DNA of 64,000 nt from PALSA-894 sp963828625 (GCA_963828625.1 CAWHEX010000002.1:434001-498000); one strand, 5' to 3'. Positions 35,701 to 46,186 are shown, numbered from the stretch's first letter. The notes: generated by a model not told the origin, from the letters alone. Made by a program: numbers and translations.

Positions 35701-37634
35701 TTCGGCGTCATTTCCGCGAGATGGACGTTGATATCACCGTGACGCCGTTCACGGTGGCGGGTGTCGGCGACATGTCGGGCGATGTGTTCGGCAACGGCAT
35801 GCTGCGCGAGCAGACCATCAAGCTCGTCGCGGCGTTCGACCATCGCGACATCTTCATCGATCCGAATCCCGATGCCGAGCGCAGCTTTGCCGAGCGGGAA
35901 CGCCTGTTCGAGCTCTCGCGCTCGAGCTGGCAGGACTACAACAAGGACTATCTGTCGGAAGGCGGCGGCATCTATTCGCGCAAGGCGAAGGAAATCACGC
36001 TCAGCCCCGAGGCGGTCGCGCTGCTCGGACTGAGCGGCGAGAAGTTCACGCCGCAGCAGGTGATGACCGCGATCCTCAAGCTCAACACCGATCTCCTCTG
36101 GTTCGGCGGCATCGGGACCTATATTCGCGCCACGGCCGAAACCGACGATCAGGTCGGCGACCGCGTGAACGACCCGATCCGCATCACCGGCTCGGCGCTG
36201 CGCTGCAAGGTGGTGGGCGAGGGCGCCAATCTCGGCGTCACGCAGAAGGGCCGGATCGAGGCTGCAATGCGCGGCGTGCGCCTCAACACCGACGCGATCG
36301 ACAATTCGGCGGGCGTGAACACCTCTGACGTCGAGGTCAACATCAAGATCGCGCTCACGCTGCCGGTGCGCGACGGGCGGCTGAACCTCGAGACCCGCAA
36401 CGCATTCCTTGCCGAGATGACCGACGAGGTCGCGCGGCTCGTGCTGCGCAACAATTACCAGCAGACGCTCGCGCTCTCGCTTGCGCAGCGGCGCGGGCTG
36501 GAGGATCTCGGCTTCCAGCAGCGCCTGATGCAGACGCTGGAGAGCCGCGGCCTGCTCGACCGCGCGGTCGAATACCTGCCCGACGACATGGAGATCGGCG
36601 AGCGGCGCAAGCGCGGGCAGGGGCTGACGCGGCCGGAGCTTGCCGTGCTGCTCGCCTACGCGAAGCTGACGCTCTACAGCGACCTGCTCAACTCGCAGGT
36701 GCCGGACGACCCGTATCTCGGGCGCGAGCTGAAGCGCTATTTCCCGAGCCACCTCGTCGAGCAGTATCCCGACGCGCTCGATCAGCACCGGCTGCGCCGC
36801 GAGATCATCGCCACGCAACTCACCAACTCGATGATCAACCGCGGCGGGCCGTCGTTTGCGGTGCGCATCGGCGACCAGACCGGCGCGCCGGCCGCCGCCA
36901 TCGCGGCGGCGTTCTTCGTGGTGCGCAACAGCTACGACATGATCGCGCTCAACACGGCGATCGATGGGCTCGACAACAAGATTCCGGGCAAGCTCCAGCT
37001 CGAACTCTACGCCTCGATCGAGGACCTGCTGCTCGACCGCATCGTGTGGTTCGTGCGCAACGTCGACATCTCGAAGGGGCTGGAGGCGATCGTCGAGCAT
37101 TACCGCGCCGGCATCGAGACTGTCGCGGCGGCGCTCGGCGACGTGCTGCCGCCGGATGCCGCAAGCGCGCTCGTGGCGCGCACCGAGGAACTCGTACGAG
37201 CCGGCGTGCCTGAGGACGCCGCGCGCAAGCTCGCGCAGCTTCGGGCGCTCGCCGCCGCGCCCGATATCGTCTCGGTCGCGGACCGCACCGGCAAGGACGT
37301 CGCCGATGTCGCCGCCACTTACTTTGCGGCCGGCTCTTTCTTCCAGCTCGATCGCATCGCGAATGCGGCGCGCGGCATCCAGGTCACCGACTATTTCGAC
37401 CGGCTCGCGCTCGACCGCGCGCTCGACTCGATCGGCGAGGCCGAGCGCCGCCTCACCGCCGAGATGGTCGGCAATGGTGCGACCGGCCCGAAGGCGGTGG
37501 AGGCGTGGGTCGGCGCGCGCGCCGACGACGTGGAGCGCATCCGCACCGCCGTGCACGGCATCGCCAGTTCGGGGCTCACGCTGTCGAAGCTCTCGGTCGC
37601 CGCGAGCCTGCTGGGTGACCTGGTGAAGCATTGA
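32793..37634 (+). CDS. NAD-specific glutamate dehydrogenase, large (GDH-180) class
   Basis: This 1613-residue enzyme starts at ATG 32793 behind GGGAGAGAG. It converts glutamate to 2-oxoglutarate and ammonium for catabolism. The N-terminal half (about 1-700) is the regulatory region with ACT-like modules, including RSVSIIEMINNDMPFLLDSVM. The catalytic domain (about 790-1200) contains RGGIRWSDRPQDFRTEVLGLVKAQQVKNAVIVPVGAKGGFV, TFSDTANGIS, HKKMGITARGAWE and DVFGNGML. The helical C-terminal domain runs on to 1613 with VEYLPDDMEIGERRKRG. No frameshift is present despite the length. Its stop overlaps the TTG of the next gene. Confidence 0.96.
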   Translation: MNVQPQFGSDDERAARRLIEQAGTILKGLRGDMPESFPALLFAGASPEDLVHYEARELADLAEQAWLFLNEHGPSTPKIRFESRPGPMGAERIRSVSIIEMINNDMPFLLDSVMGELAEQGVDVRFVLHPIFTIQRDPARKLVAFRGDGPAVGSAVRESFIQIHVERIEDEARQAEIIRALRSVLEDVRLCVQDWRPMLARVGEVIAEIKNSPPPLPVEEIAEATQFLEWLVASNFTFLGVREYALTGDEQGYEVVPDSGLGILRLADVHVLRRGQELVSLTPEIMEFLKEPKQLIITKANVRSRVHRRVHMDYIGVKRFDEDGNLIGEFRIVGLFTSTVYTRSTRSIPYLRRKVDNMMRRSGFDPDTHSGKAFAAVLENYSRDELFQIDEETLYQFVLAIMHLDERPRVRVLARRDRFDRFVSVMVFVPRERYDSKARFQIGTYLAGVYKGRVSAFYPYFPEGPLVRVHFIIARHQGDTPNPDRATMEQAVETLVRTWTDGLAEALTLVHEPIKAQQLTRRYREAFPIAYREAYVPPAAVADIRLIETLSPIRPLGADFYSRREGDRACAGLKVWSREKPIPLSERVPVLENMGFTVVDERTYRIEPGDNGTAEVWLHDMMLERADAETFDLEALKQRLEACFMAVMRGRAENDGYNALVLMAGAQWRDVALVRTISRYLRQVRVPYSQDYMWATLRRHHGIAAQVVTLFHTRFDPRLEMPADQRAEKQTAILAEIETALGAVESLDEDRILRHFVNAVTSGLRTNFYQLDPGGQSKSTISIKFDSRKIEGMPLPKPLYEIFVYSPRVEGVHLRFGKVARGGIRWSDRPQDFRTEVLGLVKAQQVKNAVIVPVGAKGGFVPKQLPSGPRDAVQAEGTAAYTVFISSLLDISDNLGPDGVIPPESVLRYDADDPYLVVAADKGTATFSDTANGISLEHGFWLGDAFASGGSAGYDHKKMGITARGAWEAVRRHFREMDVDITVTPFTVAGVGDMSGDVFGNGMLREQTIKLVAAFDHRDIFIDPNPDAERSFAERERLFELSRSSWQDYNKDYLSEGGGIYSRKAKEITLSPEAVALLGLSGEKFTPQQVMTAILKLNTDLLWFGGIGTYIRATAETDDQVGDRVNDPIRITGSALRCKVVGEGANLGVTQKGRIEAAMRGVRLNTDAIDNSAGVNTSDVEVNIKIALTLPVRDGRLNLETRNAFLAEMTDEVARLVLRNNYQQTLALSLAQRRGLEDLGFQQRLMQTLESRGLLDRAVEYLPDDMEIGERRKRGQGLTRPELAVLLAYAKLTLYSDLLNSQVPDDPYLGRELKRYFPSHLVEQYPDALDQHRLRREIIATQLTNSMINRGGPSFAVRIGDQTGAPAAAIAAAFFVVRNSYDMIALNTAIDGLDNKIPGKLQLELYASIEDLLLDRIVWFVRNVDISKGLEAIVEHYRAGIETVAAALGDVLPPDAASALVARTEELVRAGVPEDAARKLAQLRALAAAPDIVSVADRTGKDVADVAATYFAAGSFFQLDRIANAARGIQVTDYFDRLALDRALDSIGEAERRLTAEMVGNGATGPKAVEAWVGARADDVERIRTAVHGIASSGLTLSKLSVAASLLGDLVKH

Positions 37635-38978
37635 CGGCGGAGGTCGCGCGCTACGCCCCGCGCCGCGCGATCGTCGGCTGGCTGCTGTTCGATCCGGCGG
37701 CGCAGCCGTTCTTCACGCTGATCATCACGTTCGTCTACGCGCCGTATTTCGTCTCCGCGATCGCCGCAAACCCGGTCGAGGGGCAGGCGCTGTGGGGCTA
37801 CGCGACCGCGGGCGCCGCGCTCGTGGTGGCGCTGTTCTCGCCGATCCTTGGCGCGATTGCCGATGCGTCTGGCCGACGCAAGCCGTGGATCGCGGGCTTC
37901 GGCGTTCTCGTCGTGATCGGCGCTTCGCTCTTGTGGTTCGGCAAGCCGGGCGACGCATTCACCATTCCGCTGGTGCTCGCCGCTTACGCGATCGGCGTGA
38001 TCGGCATCGAGTTCGCGGGCGTCTTCAACAACGCCATGATGCCGACGCTCGTGCCGCGCGAGCGCCTCGGACGCCTATCTGGCACCGGCTGGGCGGTCGG
38101 GTACATCGGCGGGCTTCTGACGCTGCTGCTCGTGCTCGGCTTCCTCGCCGGCAATCCGCAGACCGGCAAGACGCTGCTCGGGGTGACACCGCTGTTCGGG
38201 CTCGATCCCGTCTTGCGCGAAGGCGACCGCGCGGTCGGCCCGCTCACGGCGATCTGGTTCGCGGTACTTGTCGTGCCGTTGCTTTTGTTTACGCCGGACG
38301 TGACCGGCATGCCGCTGCGTGCCGCGGTGCGCGAAGGCGTCGCCACGCTCGGACAGACGCTGCGCGCGTTGCCGCGCAACCGCGCGATGGCGACGTTTCT
38401 GATCGCCAACATGATCTACACCGACGGCATGATCGCGCTGTTCGCGTTCGGCGGCATCTATGCGGCGGGCACGTTCGGCTGGGGCACGATCCAGATCGGG
38501 GTATTCGGCGTGCTGCTCAACATCACGGCGATGATCGGAGCCTACCTCGGCGGCAAGCTTGACGACCGTTTCGGCTCGAAGCGCGTCATTCTCGTCAGCC
38601 TCGCGGTGCTGATCGTATCGGTGATCGGCTTCCTGTCGATCGGCCGCGACTATGTGCTGTTCGTCGTTCCCGCCGATCCGCCGGTGCCCGGCGCGCCGAT
38701 GTTCTCAGGCGCAGGCGAAAAACTCTATGTGACGATCGGTCTGGTGATCGGCCTCGTGGTCGGGCCAGCGCAGGCGGCCTCGCGCACGCTGGTGGTGCGG
38801 CTCGCGCCGGAGGGCCGCATCACGCAGTTCTTCGGCCTGCTCGCGCTCTCGGGAAAGGTGACGTCGTTCATGGGCCCGCTGTGCGTCGCCATCGTAACGG
38901 CGGCGTTCGCGAGCCAGAAAGCCGGCCTCGCGGTGCTTGTTCTATTTTTCGCGGTGGGTGCGCTGATCTTGAGCCGGG

Positions 38979-39007
<29 letters not shown>
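37631..39007 (+). CDS. UMF1/Atg22-like major facilitator transporter
   Basis: This 458-residue permease starts at TTG 37631, overlapping the GDH stop (TTGA), which implies translational coupling. It has twelve predicted helices. WLLFDPAAQPFFTLIITFVYAPYF, IADASGRRKPWIAGFG between helices 2 and 3, and FNNAMMPTLVPRERLGRLSGTGWAVGYIGG are typical of the UMF1 family, whose yeast member Atg22 exports amino acids from the vacuole. A role in exporting or importing amino acids or 2-oxoacids in step with glutamate breakdown is inferred from coupling alone. Its end overlaps convergent purH by 29 bp. Confidence 0.9.
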
Positions 39008-40562
<1,555 letters not shown>

Positions 40563-40631
40563 GCGCTCTTTTGTCATGGCCCGCGCAGGCGGGGCATTCG
40601 GCAAACGGGGGCGGAGCAGCCGTCCACAACA

Positions 40632-42419
40632 TTATAGCGGTAGCTGCGGCTCCTCGCGCTCGGTGCGGCGGACCGGTTCCTGCGCGTCCTGATGGGCGAA
40701 GGCCCAGTCCACACGCGGCACGTCGCGCGCGTGGCCGTAGATGACGATCTGGATGGCGCGGCGCGGCCCGTCGGGCCCGGCGAGGAACACGCTTTCCTCA
40801 AGCTCCACGCGCTCGTGGAAGGCGTCGAAGGTCCACACTTCGCGATTCGGCAACACCAGCATGGCGCCGTGGCCGTCGCTGCGGCGGCTCACCTTGATCA
40901 TCGGATGCAAGTGGAAACGCACCGCGAACACGTCGCCGCGCCGCGCCGGAAGCTGATCGCCGTGCGAGGGCGTGAAGATATCCTCGCCCTCGAGGCGCCG
41001 GCCGTTCGCGGTCAAGCGCAGCGTGCGGTGATGGATCACGCCGAAGCGCGCCGCGTAACCGTCGTGCGAAAGATTGAGGGTCGTGCCGTCCTCGCGCTCC
41101 TCGCGCGCGACCTGCACGTCCGAGGGGCCCGACAGGATCGGAACGCCGAGCAGCGGCTTCAGCGATTCCGAAGTGAGGAAGCGGCACGACGACGTGTCGT
41201 TGAACACGACGGTCGAGTGCGCCGCGGAGGCGCGCGCCACGTGCCGCCAGGTTTCCCGGCTCGTGCCGGGCAGGCCGCAGTTGACCACGATGCGCTGAAG
41301 CTTCGACGACAGCTCGAACGAAAGGCAGCCGGCGTGCGCCTCGTAGCTCATCGAAAGCGGCGGCGGCGTGCCGGCCTCGACCAGCAGCAGCGTCTCGCCC
41401 ACTTGTACGCGCTGATAACCGGAATGCGGCGCGTTCGCGACCGGCATGCCGCGCGCGTCGTCGTAGGCGAGCACGGTGGAAACAAGTTCGGTGCGCGTCG
41501 GCCCCATCCCGTTGAACAGCGCGAAATTGCCGTCGCCGTGCCGGAAGAAGCGCAACATCGGCATCATGCGGTCGATCGCGTTGTTGAGCGCGGCCGGTGG
41601 CGGCACGTTGCGCGCCGCGAAAGCCTGGCGCAGCGGCAGCAGATCGAGCAGCAACTCCACCAGCGCGCCCGGATTGCGGCTTGCGTGCCCGCCATCGGGC
41701 AGAGCCTGCCGAGCGAGTTCGTCGGTAAGCATGCGCGTCACGCTCTTGAGCGAGCGCGCCTGCGCCTGCATGCAGAGCGACGCGTAAGTCAGTGCGATGA
41801 TCGACTGGATGCGCGGCACGCCGTCGCGCGTTGCGCTCACGGCACGGCGAAGGTAGCGCACCTGGCGCGTGAGGTTGCGCAGGAAGCGGCGATAGAAGCG
41901 CATGTCGGCTTCGTGCAGCACCAGCGGCGCCTGACTGAGCCACGAGATGACGCGGCGCGCCACGAGATCGGGCCGCCAGGCATCGGTGGTGTCGAATGCG
42001 CCCTGCAGCGCGATCCATTCATCGACCAATGCGCGCGCATTGGCGCGCGTGATCGCCGAATCGGCGGCGCGCAGATGGCGCAGCCAGCCGAAGCCGAGAA
42101 GCTGTTCGGACCATTCCTCCGAGGGCGGCTCGATCTCGAACGGCGAACGGCCGTCGCAGATGACGATCTTGCCCGCGAAGGCGAAGCGGCCGGAATAGAT
42201 CTCGCTCGCACGCGTCGGGTCGGCCGTGCGCAGGTCCTGCGGCGCGATGAGCAGCCGGTCGGTGATCGCGGGCGTGAAACGCCAGCGCACGAGCGGGTGC
42301 GCGTTGAATCGGCCGAGGCTGGAGCGCAACGCGCGGCGCACCGCGAATGCGGCCAATCTCGTGCGATCCGCGATGGAGCCGCGGGACATTGACGCGCTCA
42401 GCCCTCCCGAAACACTCAT
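40632..42419 (-). CDS. Heparinase II/III-like family protein
   Basis: This 595-residue protein from ATG 42419 has an alpha/alpha-toroid N-terminal half (about 60-300, WIALQGAFDTTDAWRPDLVARRVISWLSQAP and AALNNAIDRMMPMLRFFRHGDG) and an antiparallel beta-sandwich heparinase II/III C-terminal domain (about 330-560, YEAHAGCLSFELSSKLQRIVVNCG, AHSTVVFNDTSSC, HRTLRLTANGRRLEGEDIF). No signal peptide is evident. The family includes polysaccharide lyases, but this alphaproteobacterial subgroup next to rsmB is uncharacterised. The substrate may be an exo- or capsular polysaccharide. Confidence 0.85.
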   Translation of the reverse strand: MSVSGGLSASMSRGSIADRTRLAAFAVRRALRSSLGRFNAHPLVRWRFTPAITDRLLIAPQDLRTADPTRASEIYSGRFAFAGKIVICDGRSPFEIEPPSEEWSEQLLGFGWLRHLRAADSAITRANARALVDEWIALQGAFDTTDAWRPDLVARRVISWLSQAPLVLHEADMRFYRRFLRNLTRQVRYLRRAVSATRDGVPRIQSIIALTYASLCMQAQARSLKSVTRMLTDELARQALPDGGHASRNPGALVELLLDLLPLRQAFAARNVPPPAALNNAIDRMMPMLRFFRHGDGNFALFNGMGPTRTELVSTVLAYDDARGMPVANAPHSGYQRVQVGETLLLVEAGTPPPLSMSYEAHAGCLSFELSSKLQRIVVNCGLPGTSRETWRHVARASAAHSTVVFNDTSSCRFLTSESLKPLLGVPILSGPSDVQVAREEREDGTTLNLSHDGYAARFGVIHHRTLRLTANGRRLEGEDIFTPSHGDQLPARRGDVFAVRFHLHPMIKVSRRSDGHGAMLVLPNREVWTFDAFHERVELEESVFLAGPDGPRRAIQIVIYGHARDVPRVDWAFAHQDAQEPVRRTEREEPQLPL

Positions 42420-42551
42420 AAGTCAGCGCACACCGGACGCAACACGGGTTCCGGCCTCCACGAGGCCGGCACCGAGCGGGAGCGATTCCCGCGTGGATTC
42501 GGCAAGATAGCGTCCGCGCGGGGGTGGGCCAACTGCGCTGAAGAAACGTTG

Positions 42552-43892
42552 TTAAATCCGCTCCAGACGGGCCGCGAAGAACCCGTCGAGGCCGCTCATC
42601 CGGGGCTCCGAATCGGGCCAATGGCACGGTAGCGTACGCAAATCGCCATTCGGATTGAGGAATTCGTCGATTCCGGGGATTTCGCCCGCCGTAATGGGCT
42701 TGCGGCGGATGCCTGCCTCCCTGGCGAGCAGCGCCTCGATCTGCTGCTCGCCTTCTTCCGGCTCGAGTGAACAAACACAGTAAACGACGGTGCCGCCCGG
42801 TTTGGTGAGCGCGGCCGCGCGGTCGAGCAGGCGACGCTGCAGCTCCATCAGCTGTGCGATATCCGTCTCGCTCTTGAGCCAGCCAACGTCGGGATGACGG
42901 CGGATCGTGCCGGTGGACGAGCAGGGCGCGTCCACCAGCACGGCATCGAACGGCCCGCCCTGCCATTCGGTGACGTCGGTCGCGATCATGTCGGCGTGCA
43001 GGCCGAGCCTGCCGAGATTGTCGCGCACGCGCACCAGCCGGTTGGCCGAGCGGTCGAGCGCGGTCACGCGCGCGCCCGCCTGTGCAAGCTGCGCGGTCTT
43101 GCCGCCGGGCGCGGCGCAAAGGTCGGCAACCGCCTTGCCGGCGACATCGCCGAACAGCCGCGCCGGAAGTGCCGCGGCTGCGTCCTGTACCCACCACGCG
43201 CCTTCATGGAAGCCGGGCAGCAGCGAAATGAGGCCGCCGGTGTCGGTGCGCACGCTTCCCGTCGGCATGACGCGGCCGCGCAGGCGTTGCGCCCAGCTTT
43301 CGGCATCCTGCTTCACGGTGAGATCGAGCGGCGGCTCATGGCCGTGCGCGGTCGCGATCGCGCGCGCGGTGTCCTCGCCGTAGGTCTTGCGCCAGCGCTC
43401 GAACAGCCAGGCCGGCGTGTCGAGCGGCACGGCGTCGAGCGTCGCGATGAGCTCGGCGCCTTCGCGCGCGACGCGGCGCAGCACCGCGTTGATGAGGCCC
43501 GGATATTTCGCGGCGCGGCGGTCGGCCTGCACGAGGCGCACGGAAAGATCGACCGCTGCGTGGTCCGGCACGTCGAGGAACAGGATCTGCGCCGCGCCGA
43601 TCATCAGCGCGGTCTCGACGCGCGGCGCGTCCTTGGGGAACCCTGAATCGAGGAACCCTGCCAGCAGATGGCGCAAAGTGCCGACGCGGCGCAGGACGGT
43701 CGCGACCAGCTTGCGGACCAGCGCGCGATCGCGATCCGGCAGGGCGGCAAGCCCCGGATGCTGGTCTGCGCCGTCAAGCTCCGCGTCGAGCGGCCGGCGG
43801 CGGCGCAGCACATTGTCGAGGATATCGGCAGCGATGCGACGGGCGGTCAGGCCGGGAACTTCGGCGGGCGCTGCACGTCTGGCCGGTGTCAT
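42552..43892 (-). CDS. rsmB: RsmB/NOP-family RNA (cytosine-5) methyltransferase
   Basis: This 446-residue enzyme has an N-terminal NusB-like RNA-binding domain (about 15-140, RRIAADILDNVLRRRRPLDAEL, AQILFLDVPDHAAVDLSVRLV) and a Rossmann methyltransferase domain with VADLCAAPGGKTAQLAQAGARVTALD for SAM, DAVLVDAPCSSTGTIRRHPD and GTVVYCVCSLEPEEGE for the two catalytic Cys. RsmB methylates C967 of 16S rRNA; that target is inferred from the family. It lies 96 bp after htpX on the same strand. Confidence 0.95.
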   Translation of the reverse strand: MTPARRAAPAEVPGLTARRIAADILDNVLRRRRPLDAELDGADQHPGLAALPDRDRALVRKLVATVLRRVGTLRHLLAGFLDSGFPKDAPRVETALMIGAAQILFLDVPDHAAVDLSVRLVQADRRAAKYPGLINAVLRRVAREGAELIATLDAVPLDTPAWLFERWRKTYGEDTARAIATAHGHEPPLDLTVKQDAESWAQRLRGRVMPTGSVRTDTGGLISLLPGFHEGAWWVQDAAAALPARLFGDVAGKAVADLCAAPGGKTAQLAQAGARVTALDRSANRLVRVRDNLGRLGLHADMIATDVTEWQGGPFDAVLVDAPCSSTGTIRRHPDVGWLKSETDIAQLMELQRRLLDRAAALTKPGGTVVYCVCSLEPEEGEQQIEALLAREAGIRRKPITAGEIPGIDEFLNPNGDLRTLPCHWPDSEPRMSGLDGFFAARLERI

Positions 43893-43988
43893 GATGGTCC
43901 GATTAGCCGCCGCTCAGCGGCCGCTCGCCCCGAACGGCAGCCGAATCACTTTAGCCATACTAACGGAGCGGAGGCATGACGGTGGAGA

Positions 43989-44924
43989 TTAGCCCCACGG
44001 ACCACGGCGCGCACCGCCCCACGGGCCCTGCGCCGGAACCGTGTGGCGCGGCTCGGGTCGCGGGGCGACGCCGCCACGGCCCATGTGCGCCGCAAGCTGC
44101 TCCAGCGCGGCGATCCGGTTCTCGGTCGCCGGGTGCGTCGAGAACAGGTTGTCCATGCGCTGGCCCGACAGCGGGTTGATGATGAACATGTGCGCGGTCG
44201 CCGGGTTGCGCTCGGCCTGCTCGTTCGGGATCGCGTGCGCGGCGTCGTCGAGCTTGGCAAGCGCGGAGGCGAGATAGCGCGGCTCGCCGACGATCTCGGC
44301 GCCCATGCGATCGGCTGCGTATTCGCGCGAGCGGCTGATCGCCATCTGCACCAGCATGGCGGCGATCGGCGCAAGGATCACCATCGCGAGCGTGCCGATA
44401 ATGCCCATGCCGTTGTTGTTTTCGCGATTGCCGCCGAAGAACATGCCGAACTGCGCCAGCATCGAGATCGCGCCCGCGATGGTGGCGGTGATCGTCATGG
44501 TGAGCGTGTCGCGGTTCTTGATGTGCGCGAGCTCGTGCGCGATCACGCCGGCCGCTTCCTCACGCGACAGCATCTGCAGCAGGCCGGTGTTCACCGCGAC
44601 CGCGGCATGCTCGGGATTGCGGCCCGTCGCGAACGCGTTCGGCTGCGGATTGTCGATCATGTAGACGCGCGGCATCGGCAGGGCGGCGCGCTGGCTGAGT
44701 TCCTGCACGAGGCGATAGAGATCGGGCGATGTGCGCGCGTCGACCTCCTGCGCGCCGTACATCGACAGCACCATGCGGTCGGAATTCCAGTAGGTGAACA
44801 GGTTCATGGCCGCTGCGACGACGAGCGCGATCATCGCGCCGCCGGAACCGCCGATCAGGTAACCGACGCCCATGAACAGCGCGGTCAGCCCTGCGAGCAG
44901 GATGGCCGTGCGAAGGTGGTTCAT
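43989..44924 (-). CDS. htpX: Membrane zinc metalloprotease HtpX
   Basis: The start is ATG 44924 behind GGAGGAGAC, giving 311 residues; the long upstream frame is spurious. HtpX degrades misfolded inner-membrane proteins. Two N-terminal helices (8-25 and 28-45) are followed by the catalytic motif HELAH at 130-134, zinc ligand Glu201 in SREYAADRMGAE, and two further membrane helices between. The C-terminal tail is Pro-Gly-rich and disordered (RPEPRHTVPAQGPWGGARRGPWG), unusual but seen in rhizobial members. The gene is divergent from sdhAF4. Confidence 0.96.
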   Translation of the reverse strand: MNHLRTAILLAGLTALFMGVGYLIGGSGGAMIALVVAAAMNLFTYWNSDRMVLSMYGAQEVDARTSPDLYRLVQELSQRAALPMPRVYMIDNPQPNAFATGRNPEHAAVAVNTGLLQMLSREEAAGVIAHELAHIKNRDTLTMTITATIAGAISMLAQFGMFFGGNRENNNGMGIIGTLAMVILAPIAAMLVQMAISRSREYAADRMGAEIVGEPRYLASALAKLDDAAHAIPNEQAERNPATAHMFIINPLSGQRMDNLFSTHPATENRIAALEQLAAHMGRGGVAPRPEPRHTVPAQGPWGGARRGPWG

Positions 44925-45077
44925 CTGTCTCCTCCAAGGCCGCAACGAAACGTCTGCGGCATCAATTCCTATGGCCGAAAGATGGGAACGGTCCGCCAGT
45001 GCTGCAAGCGGCTGCGACCGGATGCAGCATCCCGACAACGCCTTGACGCCACTTCGGTTTATCGGGCTCTTTGCCGC

Positions 45078-45260
45078 ATGGCCGAACCGCCGAAAAAGCT
45101 GACGCCGGAGGCTGAGCGCGCGCTCGCCGAAGCGGCCGCGCGCCGCGCGGCGCACGACAAGGCCGCGCAGGAAAAACCCGCGGAATCCGGCGGACCGAAA
45201 GGCCCGGAACCGACGCGCTACGGCGACTGGGAAAAGAACGGCATCGCGAGCGATTTCTAG
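45078..45260 (+). CDS. DUF1674/SDHAF4-family succinate dehydrogenase assembly factor
   Basis: This 60-residue protein (MAEPPKKLTPEAERALAEAA) ends in the diagnostic PTRYGDWEKNGIASDF motif of DUF1674, which in mitochondria is Sdh8/SDHAF4, the chaperone that binds FAD-loaded SdhA before complex II assembly. The rest is a charged, probably disordered Ala-Lys-Glu segment. It is short but the C-terminal motif is unmistakable. The 153-bp gap to htpX must hold both promoters. Confidence 0.9.
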   Translation: MAEPPKKLTPEAERALAEAAARRAAHDKAAQEKPAESGGPKGPEPTRYGDWEKNGIASDF

Positions 45261-45263
45261 GAT

Positions 45264-45290
45264 GGCGGAGCCAACGCTCCGCCCCCCGTT
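45264..45290 (+). terminator. Terminator of the SDHAF4-like gene
   Basis: GGCGGAGC (45264-45271) pairs with GCTCCGCC (45276-45283) over a CAAC loop. CCCCGTTTTGT follows. It begins 4 bp after the stop codon. Confidence 0.75.
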
Positions 45291-45679
45291 TTGTCGAGGG
45301 CGCGGGTTGCCCTTTCCCGATTTCTCGCCTTGCGAAGAAGGCAATGGAGCGCCGGGAGGCGCCAGGGCGCTGCGCTACGGCGCCCTTGCACGCTCCTTGC
45401 GATCGGAGCGTGTACGCGCCGTCATGAGCAGGTTTGCGAAACCTGCCCCGAGGCGCGCGCGTCCCGCGACGGCGCGTTTGCGAGGCCCGCCACCCGGACG
45501 CTGCGCCTCCCGGCGCTCCACCGCGTGCCGCGTTATTGGCGGCGCGCACCGCCGGATTTCGGATCGCGCCATGACAGCGACCCGCAAACCAGCACGGATG
45601 CAGGAAGTGTAAGGGGGCTTTTTCGCGCGGGGATAACTTATTTCACGCCGCGATCTTCACGCGCGCGCGAACGCGACGA
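45291..45679. other. Intergenic stretch with four hairpins, no gene seen
   Basis: These 389 bp have short open frames on both strands but none with a start, ribosome site and family resemblance. Four perfect short inverted repeats follow one another: GCGCC/GGCGC at 45349-45362, AGGGCGC/GCGCCCT at 45364-45386, CACGCTCC/GGAGCGTG at 45389-45412, and GCAGGTTT/AAACCTGC at 45428-45446. The remainder to 45679 is Arg-codon-like GC-rich sequence without recognisable content. Confidence 0.5.
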
Positions 45680-46186
45680 TCAGCGCGTGACGACGACGGT
45701 CGTGCCGACGCTGACGCGGCTGAAGAGATCGACCACATCCTGATTGTACATGCGGATGCAGCCGTAGGAGACGAAGCCGCCGACCGAGCTCGGCACGTTG
45801 GTGCCGTGGATCGCGTATTCGCCGCCCGCGAGGGTCATCGCGGCAGCACCCATCGGATTTCGCGGCGAGCCGCCTTCGATCACGTCCGGCAGCGAAGGCT
45901 TGTCGCGCTTGACTTCCTTCGGCGGCGACCAGGCGGGCCGCACATATTTGCCGTCGATGCGCGTCGTTCCGGTCCACTGCTTGCTCGCCTTGCCGACGCC
46001 GACCGGATAGCGGATCGCGCGGCCGTCACCCATCACGTAATAGAGACGCCGTTCGCCGGTGCGCACCACGATGCTGCCGACGGGCGCATCGCCGCGGAAA
46101 TGCACGACCTCGCGCGCCTGCACGGGCGCCGCGTTCAACGCCGCAGCAATCACGGCGGCAGCCGCCGCAAGACCAACAACGCGCAT
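45680..46186 (-). CDS. Secreted L,D-transpeptidase (YkuD family)
   Basis: The start is ATG 46186 (MRVVGLAAAAAVIAAALNAAPVQA), a signal peptide, giving 168 residues. The YkuD domain has the catalytic motif IHGTNVPSSVGGFVSYGCIRM, with His and Cys in the expected HGT-x(n)-SYGCIRM spacing, followed by DVVDLFSRVSVGTTVVV. These periplasmic enzymes form 3-3 peptidoglycan cross-links or attach lipoproteins. Unlike the copy at 583-1144 it is intact and has a clear signal peptide. Confidence 0.95.
   Translation of the reverse strand: MRVVGLAAAAAVIAAALNAAPVQAREVVHFRGDAPVGSIVVRTGERRLYYVMGDGRAIRYPVGVGKASKQWTGTTRIDGKYVRPAWSPPKEVKRDKPSLPDVIEGGSPRNPMGAAAMTLAGGEYAIHGTNVPSSVGGFVSYGCIRMYNQDVVDLFSRVSVGTTVVVTR

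Noticed and set aside
33438..37631. A 1397-codon open frame antisense to glutamate dehydrogenase
   Set aside because: Its codons are those produced by the third-position GC bias of the sense gene. It has no family resemblance, ribosome site or promoter. GDH motifs are unambiguous.
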